Assembly: GCA_002212725.1 (NCBI GenBank)
Contig: MTCR01000082.1
Coordinates: 16,875-80,874, forward strand
DNA: 64,000 nucleotides
From: Sphingobacteriales bacterium TSM_CSM
Lineage (GTDB): Bacteria > Bacteroidota > Bacteroidia > Chitinophagales > UBA2359
Direction: 5' to 3'
The notes under the pieces were generated by a model, which saw nothing but the letters and a program-made list of their open reading frames with translations, had not been told where the DNA came from and did no database searches. The position numbers and the translations under genes were made by a program. Positions 17,524 through 26,302 of the stretch are shown in pieces. Each line of letters opens with the position of its first letter. Within the stretch, counting starts at the first letter, position 1.

Positions 17524-18447
17524 CTATCTGAACAAGATATCTATTGCCATTGCAATTTGAAGTAATGGTAAATAAATAATGGAGGCAATCATGAGGCGAA
17601 GGGCATATTGCTGATTGCAATGTTTCATGAGTTGTACACCACAGTAAACAAAGCCTAAACCGAGCAACAGCGCAATTGCCGCAAAGTAATAGCTGAAAAT
17701 GCCCAACATCACCGGATACAAGCTTAAAAAGAGCAGGAATACCTGATAAATGCAAATTTTAAACGCTGTATGTTGGTTTCGTTCTTGGGGTGAAGGGTGC
17801 AGTTTAAACCCTGCCTTTGCATATTCTTCAGAACCGAGCCAGCCTATTGCCCAAAAATGCGGAAATTGCCAGATGAACTGTATGCTGAACAACAAAAAGG
17901 CTTCATAGGTTAATGCTGAGGTGGCTGCTGTCCAGCCAATAAGCGGTGGCAACGCGCCCGGTATTGCACCTACCGCTACGGCAATTGGCCCTACCCTTTT
18001 TAAAGGGGTATAAACAAAGGCATATAACAGCATTGATAATACCCCCACAAAAGCAGTAAGACTGTTAAAAAAATAAATCAGCGCTACCGACCCACCCACG
18101 CTGCACAAACCGGCAATGAGCAAACCTTCTGTTGCCGACATTCGCCCGGCTGCTACCGGTCGGTCTTGGGTACGCTTCATTATTTTATCGTAATCTTTCT
18201 CCAGCACCTGATTAATGGCATTAGCGGCTCCGGTTATCAAAAAGCCGCCTGCAACCAGCATCAGCAGGCCGGGCAAGCCGGCGTTGCCGCCTAATGCAAG
18301 CCAATAACCAATTACAGCAGAAAAAACCACAGTAAGATTTAGCCTGAATTTCATGAGCAATAAGAAGTCGGCTACTTTTTGCACAAAAGCAGCAACAAAT
18401 CCTTTTTGCTGATAAAGCCCGTTTATTGCAGATGATTTAGGTTGCAA
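17524..18447 (-). CDS. ctaB: Protohaem IX farnesyltransferase (haem O synthase)
   Basis: A 307-residue UbiA-family membrane enzyme that attaches a farnesyl group to haem B to give haem O, the precursor of haem A. The prenyl-diphosphate/Mg site is visible in NAINQVLEKDYDKIMKRTQDRP, split here as NAINQVLEKDYD (about residues 96-107) and KRTQDRP (about 110-116). About eight or nine hydrophobic helices follow. The second Asp-rich loop includes the FPHFWAIGW region. It sits between subunits I and III. No haem A synthase gene is in the window. Confidence 0.94.
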   Translation of the reverse strand: MQPKSSAINGLYQQKGFVAAFVQKVADFLLLMKFRLNLTVVFSAVIGYWLALGGNAGLPGLLMLVAGGFLITGAANAINQVLEKDYDKIMKRTQDRPVAAGRMSATEGLLIAGLCSVGGSVALIYFFNSLTAFVGVLSMLLYAFVYTPLKRVGPIAVAVGAIPGALPPLIGWTAATSALTYEAFLLFSIQFIWQFPHFWAIGWLGSEEYAKAGFKLHPSPQERNQHTAFKICIYQVFLLFLSLYPVMLGIFSYYFAAIALLLGLGFVYCGVQLMKHCNQQYALRLMIASIIYLPLLQIAMAIDILFR

Positions 18448-18522
18448 ATGCTAAAGGGTTTTGTGGTTACAAGTGTGTTTACTGTCTGCCCCATACAGAG
18501 CAGGCAGTAAACCTTGGTAAAT

Positions 18523-20379
18523 TTATGCCAGTTCAGTTTTGGTTTCTTTTTCCTCTTTCGGCCAAATGGCATTGTCGGGTAAATGTTGGGGAACAAAATC
18601 TGTTCCGTTTTTACCATACTCATAAGGGCCGCGATATACAGGCGGAATAGCGCCGGGCCAGTTGCCATGGCCGGGTTCTATGGGTGTTGTCCACTCCAAC
18701 GTATTTGATAAATAAGGGTTTAATGTTTTAATTTTGGGCCCGTACAATGCACTGTATATAAAATTAATTAGGAATATAAACTGTGCAAAAAACACCACCA
18801 ATGCAGCAATGGTAATGAAAACATTCAATTCGCCATAAACATTAAATGTTTCAAAATTGCTGAACTGGAAATAGCGGCGAGGCACACCGGTCATACCCAT
18901 ATAGTGCATAGGCCAGAAAATAAGGTAGCTTCCTACAAAGGTAACCCAGAAGTGGATATAACCCATAGTATTATTCATTTGGCGCCCGTTAAACATTTTG
19001 GGGAACCAATGGTAAACACCTACAAACAGCCCGAAACCGCCTGCCAAGCCCATTACAATATGGAAGTGCGCCACCACAAAATAGGTATCGTGCAGCGGAA
19101 TATCCAAGGCAGAGTTGCCGAGGTAAATACCGGTTAAGCCGCCCGAAATGAAGAGCGATACAAACCCGATGGCAAAAAGCGTATCGGGTGTAAAGTTGAT
19201 GTTGCCGCGCCAGATGGTGCCAATCCAGTTAAACACTTTAATTGCGGAAGGTACTGCGATGAGCAGGGTAAACAATACAAAAATGGACCCGATGAAAGGA
19301 TTAAGCCCCGACACAAACATGTGGTGCGCCCATACAAGGAATGCCAGCACCGTAATTGCCAGAATGGACATAACCATAGCCGAATACCCGAAAATGGGTT
19401 TGCGGCTGTTGGTGGCCAATACGTGCGACACCATGCCCATTGCGGGCAAAATGATAATATATACTTCGGGGTGCCCCAGGAACCAGAACAAGTGTTGAAA
19501 CAGAATAGGGCTTCCACCCTGCAATAACTCACCGGCCGCATTGGTCAGCGGTTGCCCGCCTATGTAAATATCGGAAAGGTAAAAACTAGTACCGAGGTGG
19601 CGGTCGAAGAGCAGTAAAATTGCACCGGATAACAGTACCGGGAAAGAAAGCACCCCTAAAACTGCGGTAAAGAAGAACGCCCAAATAGTAAGCGGCAAGC
19701 GCATCATGGTCATACCTTCGGTGCGCATGTTCAAAATGGTGGTTATGTAGTTTAACCCTCCCAACAAGGATGATACCACAAACATAGCCATACTTAACAG
19801 CCACAAAGTCATACCGAATTGTGACCCACTACTGGCTTGCGGTAAAGCATTCAAAGGTGGATAAGCTGTCCAACCCCCATCGGCAGGCCCTGTTGAAATA
19901 AACAAGGAAACCAACATAATAAAGCCTGACAAAAAGAAAAACCAATAGGAGAGCATATTAAGGAACGGCGATGCCATATCTCTTGCGCCAATTTGCAAGG
20001 GTATGAGCAAATTGCTGAAAGTACCGCTTAAGCCGGCTGTTAGCACAAAGAAAACCATAATGGTTCCGTGCATGGTAACCAAGGCATAATAAAAGTTAGG
20101 CGCTAGTTTCCCTCCTGCAGCCCACTTACCCAATAAAGTTTCCAAAATGGGAAAAGATTCATCAGGCCAAGCCAGTTGCAACCTGAACAAAACCGAAAAC
20201 AAAACGCCGACAAACGACCAGAATATACCGGTAATTAAAAATTGCCGGGATATCATTTTATGGTCTTGGCTAAAGATGTATTTGCTAATAAAACTTTCCT
20301 CGTGGTGGTGGTCGTGCTCATGGTCGTGGTGGTCGTGCACGTTAATTTTAATTTCAGTTCCGCTTTCTATGGTAGCCAT
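18523..20379 (-). CDS. ctaD: Cytochrome c oxidase subunit I
   Basis: A 618-residue catalytic subunit that reduces oxygen to water and pumps protons. All haem and copper ligands are visible: His104 (low-spin haem), His303 with Tyr307 in GHPEVY (CuB and cross-linked Tyr), His352/His353 (CuB), His438 and His440 (high-spin and low-spin haem). Glu306 in the same motif marks the A1 type. The N-terminal 30 residues hold an unusual His/Asp/Glu tract (HDHHDHEHDHHHEE, residues 15-28). The C-terminus is extended with Pro/Gly-rich sequence. It follows subunit II by 88 bases. Confidence 0.97.
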   Translation of the reverse strand: MATIESGTEIKINVHDHHDHEHDHHHEESFISKYIFSQDHKMISRQFLITGIFWSFVGVLFSVLFRLQLAWPDESFPILETLLGKWAAGGKLAPNFYYALVTMHGTIMVFFVLTAGLSGTFSNLLIPLQIGARDMASPFLNMLSYWFFFLSGFIMLVSLFISTGPADGGWTAYPPLNALPQASSGSQFGMTLWLLSMAMFVVSSLLGGLNYITTILNMRTEGMTMMRLPLTIWAFFFTAVLGVLSFPVLLSGAILLLFDRHLGTSFYLSDIYIGGQPLTNAAGELLQGGSPILFQHLFWFLGHPEVYIIILPAMGMVSHVLATNSRKPIFGYSAMVMSILAITVLAFLVWAHHMFVSGLNPFIGSIFVLFTLLIAVPSAIKVFNWIGTIWRGNINFTPDTLFAIGFVSLFISGGLTGIYLGNSALDIPLHDTYFVVAHFHIVMGLAGGFGLFVGVYHWFPKMFNGRQMNNTMGYIHFWVTFVGSYLIFWPMHYMGMTGVPRRYFQFSNFETFNVYGELNVFITIAALVVFFAQFIFLINFIYSALYGPKIKTLNPYLSNTLEWTTPIEPGHGNWPGAIPPVYRGPYEYGKNGTDFVPQHLPDNAIWPKEEKETKTELA

Positions 20380-20467
20380 AACTTACTGTTATATTGTTCA
20401 AAAAAATGACGGTTAAAAAAAGGAGGCTCTAAATGCGTGAAATGTTTTGGTTAATTTACCTTTCAGT

Positions 20468-21487
20468 TTAGTTTTGTTGGGTATTTCCGGTGGTTCCGCT
20501 ATCGGGTGTTGCATTGCTGCTTGCCTTCATTTTAGCATAAGCCGGCTCTTGTTTTGCCAGCCATTGGTTAAATTCGGCTTCCTCCTCTACCACAACCACT
20601 TTACGCATATTAAAATGCGCTTGTCCGCACAATTCTGCGCATGCCAACTCATAATTAAAATTAGGGTTGTTAAGCTCTTCGCGCATCTGCTTGGTAGTTT
20701 TGGTTGGAGTAAACCAAAACTGCGTTGGAATACCCGGCACAGCATCCATTTTTACCCGGAAATGCGGCAGGTAAAAACTGTGCAGCACATCGATGGCACT
20801 GATTTTAACCAACACAGGCTGATTAACTTTAAGGTGCAGTTCATCGGCAATAAAATCATCGTGGTTGTCTTTATCCTCCCAATCAAGGCCTAAAGCGTTG
20901 TCGCCATTAATTAGTTTTACCGATTTTTTTCCTGTTTTATTATCGGCACCGCCATAGCGAAGTGTCCAGAAAAACTGTTGCCCGGTTGCTTCCACCACCA
21001 TTGCCTCTTTGGGTGCGGGTCCGGTAATTTTATACCAGCTGCGCATACCTTCATAAACCAGCAATATCATTACCACGGCAGGTATAGCCGTCCAAATGAG
21101 TTCAAGACGGTTGCTGCCCGGAAAATAATAAGCTGAGCGGGTGCCATCGTGTTTATATTGGAACGTAAATATAAACAAGGCAATATGCGTTACAATAAAT
21201 ACGGGAACAGTGGCAACCAATGTCCAGAAAAACATATTGCGCAGCCACACACCATGTTCAGAGGAAGGAACCGGCAGGAATTTCGGGGCGTAATGAAAAG
21301 TTGACCATACTGCCCCTATCATCCCAAAAATCAGGAAGAGCAAAAACAGCATGGCATTAATCCGGTTACGGTTTATAACCACCTCTTCTCCTTTAAGCGA
21401 AGCAACCAGTTCGTTGGCTTTCGCTATTTGGAAAACAATGACTAAAACAAGCGCTATGATAGATAAACCCAGGAATGTTGTTAACAT
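20468..21487 (-). CDS. ctaC: Cytochrome c oxidase subunit II
   Basis: A 339-residue CuA subunit that receives electrons from cytochrome c. The CuA ligands are complete: His236, then Cys283, Glu285, Cys287, His291 and Met294 in CAELCGQAHFNM. The N-terminal third has about four hydrophobic segments, two more than the usual pair. There is no C-terminal cytochrome c domain, so the enzyme is of aa3 and not caa3 type. It is 116 bases downstream of actF on the same strand, consistent with an Act-oxidase supercomplex as established in Flavobacterium johnsoniae. Confidence 0.96.
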   Translation of the reverse strand: MLTTFLGLSIIALVLVIVFQIAKANELVASLKGEEVVINRNRINAMLFLLFLIFGMIGAVWSTFHYAPKFLPVPSSEHGVWLRNMFFWTLVATVPVFIVTHIALFIFTFQYKHDGTRSAYYFPGSNRLELIWTAIPAVVMILLVYEGMRSWYKITGPAPKEAMVVEATGQQFFWTLRYGGADNKTGKKSVKLINGDNALGLDWEDKDNHDDFIADELHLKVNQPVLVKISAIDVLHSFYLPHFRVKMDAVPGIPTQFWFTPTKTTKQMREELNNPNFNYELACAELCGQAHFNMRKVVVVEEEAEFNQWLAKQEPAYAKMKASSNATPDSGTTGNTQQN

Positions 21488-21603
21488 AGTTATTCTTTAA
21501 ATTTTATCAGCTTTGTCAATGCTGTTGCCACTATTTAAACACAAGGACGAACAGATTGTTTGTTGCTTGTTGTCTGTTGAGATTGTTTGAGTTGACAAAA
21601 TTT

Positions 21604-22854
21604 TTAGGTGTGATATACGCGGCTTTCTTTGAGGAAAGGATGGTTAACCGATATGAGTGATTGTCTGGACAGGTTGAACAGGAACATGTAGGTAAACAGC
21701 CCTGCATAAGCCAGCAGTAGTCCTATTTCGTACAACCCGATGCGTACTATTTCATGATGTCCGTGGGCCTCTTCGGCTGCGCCGTGTGCCATGTTGGCAA
21801 AAGCGCCGGGCATGGTCATTTGGTAGAAATCGAGCCAGTGCCCGAAAATAATGATGACAGCGGCGGCAATCATAATTCGGCGGCTGTTATCGCGCTTGGC
21901 ATTTCGGGTTATAAGCAGGAAAAACGGAGTTACAAAGTTCAGTACCACACAAAGCCACATCAGCATGGGGTAGTTATCTATGCGGTATTTGAAATACAGG
22001 GTTTCCTCGGGTATATTGGCATACCAGATAAGCATAAACTGCGAGTAAAACAGGTAAGCCCAGGCAACACTGAAACCAAACATAAATTTACCCAAATCGT
22101 GGAAATGCTCATTGGTAATGCCCGGAAGGTAGCCGTTGCGGGTCAGGAATATCAGAATAAGCATCATTACCGCGTTGCAGGTAACAAACATACTGATAAA
22201 GTTGTACCAGCCAAACAAGGTGCTGTACCAATGCGGCTGAATAGACATTATCCAATCCCAGGAAGAGGTTGAACTGGTAACGGCATATACCACAATAAAT
22301 ATTGCCGCAATATACTTACTGCTTTGGTAGAGTTTAACTCCTTGCAAGGGGTTTAAATCACTTTGAATTGAATTGCGGCGCAGCAACCATATTAACCCCG
22401 ACCAGATAAGAATATACGAAAATGCCCTGATAAAAAAGAATCCCGGATTGAGAAATGCCCGTTTCCCGTCTAAAATGGCATCGTAATGCGGGCTGTTGGG
22501 GTTATATAGTTCGGGGTCACTCCAATGGTAAATATGGGGTAAGCCAAAAAATAAAATCAACAGCATTAAAATGCCGCCAACCGGCACATACAACATCATG
22601 GCTTCCGGTACACGCCTGAACAGTGTAACCCAACCTCCGTATCCCACAATATGCGCTGAAAGGAAGAGCGCAGCTACTAACCCCAGCATTAAGAAAAAGA
22701 TGTTATTGTAGAGCAGCCCTGTCCACAACCGGGTAGGATTGTCTAAATTCATTACTGCGCCAATTGCGGCAAGTACAATTCCGGCAATCAGCAAAATGAA
22801 ACTGAAATTTCGGGCTTTGCCGGGAATGGTAAATTTATCGTTTGCCGTGCTCAT
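21604..22854 (-). CDS. actF: Alternative complex III subunit ActF (membrane)
   Basis: A 416-residue polytopic membrane protein with about ten helices. Long hydrophobic stretches and motifs such as WDWIMSIQPHWYSTLFGWYNF match the ActF/NrfD-like second quinol-side subunit of alternative complex III. ActF pairs with ActC; one of the two binds quinol. A His-containing linker (HGAAEEAHGHHE) lies near residue 365. Its start is 39 bases after the actE stop. It is the last act gene before ctaC. Confidence 0.92.
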   Translation of the reverse strand: MSTANDKFTIPGKARNFSFILLIAGIVLAAIGAVMNLDNPTRLWTGLLYNNIFFLMLGLVAALFLSAHIVGYGGWVTLFRRVPEAMMLYVPVGGILMLLILFFGLPHIYHWSDPELYNPNSPHYDAILDGKRAFLNPGFFFIRAFSYILIWSGLIWLLRRNSIQSDLNPLQGVKLYQSSKYIAAIFIVVYAVTSSTSSWDWIMSIQPHWYSTLFGWYNFISMFVTCNAVMMLILIFLTRNGYLPGITNEHFHDLGKFMFGFSVAWAYLFYSQFMLIWYANIPEETLYFKYRIDNYPMLMWLCVVLNFVTPFFLLITRNAKRDNSRRIMIAAAVIIIFGHWLDFYQMTMPGAFANMAHGAAEEAHGHHEIVRIGLYEIGLLLAYAGLFTYMFLFNLSRQSLISVNHPFLKESRVYHT

Positions 22855-22893
22855 TATTTTATATTTCGGTTTAATTTAATCCTGTTTGAATAA

Positions 22894-24060
22894 TTAAAGT
22901 ACCTTAAACTCGGTGCGCCTGTTTTTTGCGCGGCCTTCTTCGGTTGCATTGTCGGCAGCCGGTTTTGTGGCGCCATAACCCTTGTAAGCCAGCCGTGCCT
23001 TTTCAATACCTTTTGCAAGCAGGTAATCATATACCGCTTTAGCACGGTTGTCAGAAAGTGTGAGGTTTGACTTTGCGTCACCCTGGTTGTCGGTATGACC
23101 GTCTATTTCAATTTTCAGGGTTGGTTTACTTTTCATCAGTTCGGCAAGTTTATCCAATTCAATAGCCGATTCTTTGCGCAAATCAAATTTACCTGTTGCA
23201 AAAAAGACGTTATTGAGTTTAATCACTTCGCCCGCTTTAAGTTCCCTGCGCTCCTTGGCAAGTTTATCCAGTTCCGACTCTACAAATACTACCGGTGGCT
23301 CTGCCGCTCCGTCTGTGCTGCCGGTTGCAGCAACTGTTTTAGGAAAACTCATGCCTTTGGTATAAAACTTGTTTACCCCGGTAATGGCGTTATAAATATC
23401 GTCGGCGGTAGCATTGGTACTTTTGGCAACGCTGTCGTTACTTGCCAGATATGTAGCTTGCAATTGCTTTACATAGGCAATTATCTTCCAGCGTTCATCT
23501 TTGTTAAGTTGCCCTGCATAGGAACCCATCATGTTTTTCCCGTAATGAACGGAATGGAACATTTTACCTTCGCTTAAGGTCAATACGCGGTCTTCAAAGT
23601 ACGACGGCGGAGGCGCAGGGTACTTTCCGTTGGTAACAATATAACCCTTGGCATCGCCTTTTTCGCCGTGGCATATTGCACAGTTGGAGTTATACAACAC
23701 TTTTGCGTCTTCCAGCACTGCCGCTTTGGTAGCATTATAGGGGTTGGTAAGTTGTAGTCCGGCCTGTTCATAGCCTTCGGGCGTATCGGGGAAATGGTAA
23801 GGCATAAATCCTCGCGGAATGGTTCCTTTTACCGGTTCCCTGGCCGATTTGCCATCGGCAAAAAGATTAATTTGCTGACCATCAACCATAACAGGGCGGC
23901 TGGGAGTGTAATACTCATAAGCCTGCGAGTGTGCCATATCGGGCATATACTCGCGTCCTGTAAAATCACCGCCTGCCCGGCAACCTGCCAAAAGCAGGGC
24001 GCCTGCGGTTATTACAACTGTAAGTAAAGTATTTTTACGCATTACAAATGCTTTTTTCAT
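22894..24060 (-). CDS. actE: ActE monohaem cytochrome c fused to OmpA-like peptidoglycan-binding domain
   Basis: A 388-residue lipoprotein (lipobox LLAGC, Cys27). Residues 30-210 form a monohaem cytochrome c with the haem motif CAICH (Cys127, Cys130, His131) and a probable distal Met at 177 or 178 (NMMGSY). A Thr/Ala-rich linker follows. Residues 280-388 are a clear OmpA-C domain: VFFATGKFDL, then IDGHTDNQGD with Asp324, and LSDNRAKAV with Arg339, the residues that hold diaminopimelate in this family. The known ActE subunits I recall stop after the cytochrome part, so the fusion is the odd point. An ATG at codon 7 is an alternative start. Confidence 0.93.
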   Translation of the reverse strand: MKKAFVMRKNTLLTVVITAGALLLAGCRAGGDFTGREYMPDMAHSQAYEYYTPSRPVMVDGQQINLFADGKSAREPVKGTIPRGFMPYHFPDTPEGYEQAGLQLTNPYNATKAAVLEDAKVLYNSNCAICHGEKGDAKGYIVTNGKYPAPPPSYFEDRVLTLSEGKMFHSVHYGKNMMGSYAGQLNKDERWKIIAYVKQLQATYLASNDSVAKSTNATADDIYNAITGVNKFYTKGMSFPKTVAATGSTDGAAEPPVVFVESELDKLAKERRELKAGEVIKLNNVFFATGKFDLRKESAIELDKLAELMKSKPTLKIEIDGHTDNQGDAKSNLTLSDNRAKAVYDYLLAKGIEKARLAYKGYGATKPAADNATEEGRAKNRRTEFKVL

Positions 24061-24075
24061 TATCTGCTCAATTGG

Positions 24076-24666
24076 TTAGTGGTGGTGGCTTTCAACAATT
24101 ACACCGCCGTCTTTTTTGATGAGATTTGCTTCCAGTTCGTTTTCCATTTCTTTTACATACACTTCTTCCGCCCCGCTTTGCTTCAATATACCGGTTATTT
24201 TGGTAATGTCGGCTTCTTCGTGGTATTTTTTAAGGCAAAAAGCCATAACAAATTTGTCATCGGTAATGCGGTTGTCCAAAATTTCGGCATCGCGCAGCAC
24301 CGAAAATCCATTGCGAATATAAAACACCACCGTCATACCTATTGAGGCAAACAATACGGTTAATTCAAAAGAAATAGGTCCGTATGCCGGAAAACTGAAG
24401 AAGGGTTTGCCACCCACAATCACTTTCCAGTCAATTGACATAATATAAGACATGGCAGTAAGCGCAAACAGGGTTCCTATGGCGCCAAACACAAAACCTA
24501 TGGTATGCAGGCGGGTATCCTGCAGCCCCATTGCTTCATCAAGGCCATGTACGGGAAATGGAGTAAAAACTTCGTGCATTTGGTAACCCTCTTTGCGTGC
24601 CTGAGTTACCGCGTTCAGCAACACATCGTCGTCGTTATAAACTCCAACCAGATATTTATGCTTCAT
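24076..24666 (-). CDS. actD: Alternative complex III subunit ActD (DUF3341)
   Basis: A 196-residue protein with two central membrane helices (about residues 57-80 and 97-118) in a hairpin, and soluble ends. The opening LVGVYNDDDVLLNAVTQARKEGY and the FTPFPVHGLDEAMG motif are typical of DUF3341. ActD is a membrane anchor subunit without cofactors. It lies between actC and actE with short gaps (62 and 15 bases). The His-rich C-terminus (ESHHH) is short. Confidence 0.92.
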   Translation of the reverse strand: MKHKYLVGVYNDDDVLLNAVTQARKEGYQMHEVFTPFPVHGLDEAMGLQDTRLHTIGFVFGAIGTLFALTAMSYIMSIDWKVIVGGKPFFSFPAYGPISFELTVLFASIGMTVVFYIRNGFSVLRDAEILDNRITDDKFVMAFCLKKYHEEADITKITGILKQSGAEEVYVKEMENELEANLIKKDGGVIVESHHH

Positions 24667-24728
24667 TGTTGCTTATTTTTGAGTTTGCTTTGCTTGTTTA
24701 AGAATTTGGTCAAAAATCCGGGGGTTGG

Positions 24729-26219
24729 TTACTTGTCGTCTTTATCGTGCAAGGCGCCGGCTAAGTTTGCTCCGCCAAGGTATGTTTGTTCTTTTTCTGC
24801 TTTTTCTTTCTCAGCAATTTTCTCAATATACTGGTCGCCGGCCACTTTAAGAATGGCTTTTACTTCTGCCATGGCAATTACGGGCAGATAACGGCAGAAA
24901 ATGAGGAAAAAGGTAAGGAAAATGCCCATAGTACCTACAAAAATACCCACTTCCACCCAGGTAGGCGAGTAGTATGTCCAGCTTGAAGGTATATAGTCGC
25001 GGTGAAGTGAAGTAACAATAATTACAAAACGTTCAAACCACATACCTATATTAATAAAGATAGACATAATAAAAGTTAAAGCCACATTTCTTCTCAATTT
25101 TTTGAACCAGAAGATTTGGGGCGACAATACGTTGCAGGTCATCATAGACCAGTAAGCCCACCAATAGGGTGCAGGCTCAACGCCCAATAGCGGCCCGAAA
25201 ATGAACGGGTCGGCAACGCGGTTGCGAATAAACACCCACTGTTCGTAAACATTACCCGAATACCAGGCTACAAAGAACTCGGTAATATAGGCAATACCCA
25301 CAATAGAGCCGGTCATTACAATAATTTTATTCATCGATTCGATGTGGGCAATGGTAATGTATTGCTCAAGCCCCATTACCTTACGGGCAATGAGCATGAG
25401 GGTTAATACCATGGCAAAACCCGAAAAGATAGCACCTGCAACGAAGTAAGGCGGGAAAATAGTGGTGTGCCAGCCCGGAATTACCGAAGTAGCAAAGTCG
25501 AAACTTACGATAGAGTGAACCGATAATACCAGCGGTGTTGATAAACCTGCCAGCACAAGGCTAAGCGACTCAAAACGCTGCCATTGTTTGGCGGTTCCGG
25601 TCCACCCGAAACTTAACCGCGAGTAAATTTTGCGGGCAAGCCCTTTGGTGCGATCGCGGATAGAGGCTATATCGGGCAAAAGCCCGGTGTACCAGAACAA
25701 GAGTGAAACGGTAAAATAAGTACTGATTGCAAATACGTCCCAAAGCAACGGCGAGTTGAAGTTTGGCCACAAAATACCGCGTGTATTAGGGTAAGGAAAG
25801 ATGAAAAAACCCATCCAGATACGTCCCATGTGAATAAGCGGGAACAAACCGGCACACATTACCGCAAATATGGTCATTGCTTCTGCCGCGCGGTTTACCC
25901 CGGTACGCCATCTTTGTCTGAACAAGAGCAAAATTGCCGATATAAGCGTTCCGGCGTGACCAATACCAATCCACCATACAAAGTTGGTAATATCCCAGGC
26001 CCAGTTTACGGTTTTATTCAAACCCCATACACCAATTCCTTTCCAAATGGTGTATAAAATGAGCAGAACGCCTATTGTGGCCACCGTACCGGATATCAGT
26101 AAAGCTATCCACCACAGCCGCGGTGGCTGTTCAATGCTGCGGCTGATGTCTTCTGTAATATCGTGATAAGACTTGTTGCCGTTAATTAGCGGCTCTCTTA
26201 TGGGCGATGTATAATGCAT
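24729..26219 (-). CDS. actC: Alternative complex III subunit ActC (NrfD-like)
   Basis: A 496-residue NrfD/PsrC-like polytopic membrane protein with about ten helices. Family-typical stretches include [24 protein letters not shown], and [19 protein letters not shown]. ActC carries the quinol-binding site on the periplasmic side, next to the iron-sulfur part of ActB. The C-terminal tail is cytosolic and charged ([15 protein letters not shown]). It follows actB by 83 bases. Confidence 0.94.
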   Translation of the reverse strand: MHYTSPIREPLINGNKSYHDITEDISRSIEQPPRLWWIALLISGTVATIGVLLILYTIWKGIGVWGLNKTVNWAWDITNFVWWIGIGHAGTLISAILLLFRQRWRTGVNRAAEAMTIFAVMCAGLFPLIHMGRIWMGFFIFPYPNTRGILWPNFNSPLLWDVFAISTYFTVSLLFWYTGLLPDIASIRDRTKGLARKIYSRLSFGWTGTAKQWQRFESLSLVLAGLSTPLVLSVHSIVSFDFATSVIPGWHTTIFPPYFVAGAIFSGFAMVLTLMLIARKVMGLEQYITIAHIESMNKIIVMTGSIVGIAYITEFFVAWYSGNVYEQWVFIRNRVADPFIFGPLLGVEPAPYWWAYWSMMTCNVLSPQIFWFKKLRRNVALTFIMSIFINIGMWFERFVIIVTSLHRDYIPSSWTYYSPTWVEVGIFVGTMGIFLTFFLIFCRYLPVIAMAEVKAILKVAGDQYIEKIAEKEKAEKEQTYLGGANLAGALHDKDDK

Positions 26220-26302
26220 AATAAGAAAGAGTTTTTTTGCTTCAATTTCCGGGGTACTTATTCTGCCATGGCAACCCCGCTAATTTACTGTTACTTTTTT
26301 TG

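Noticed and set aside
24060..24075. Overlap of actD and actE as translational coupling
   Set aside because: The genes do not overlap; the gap is 15 bases.
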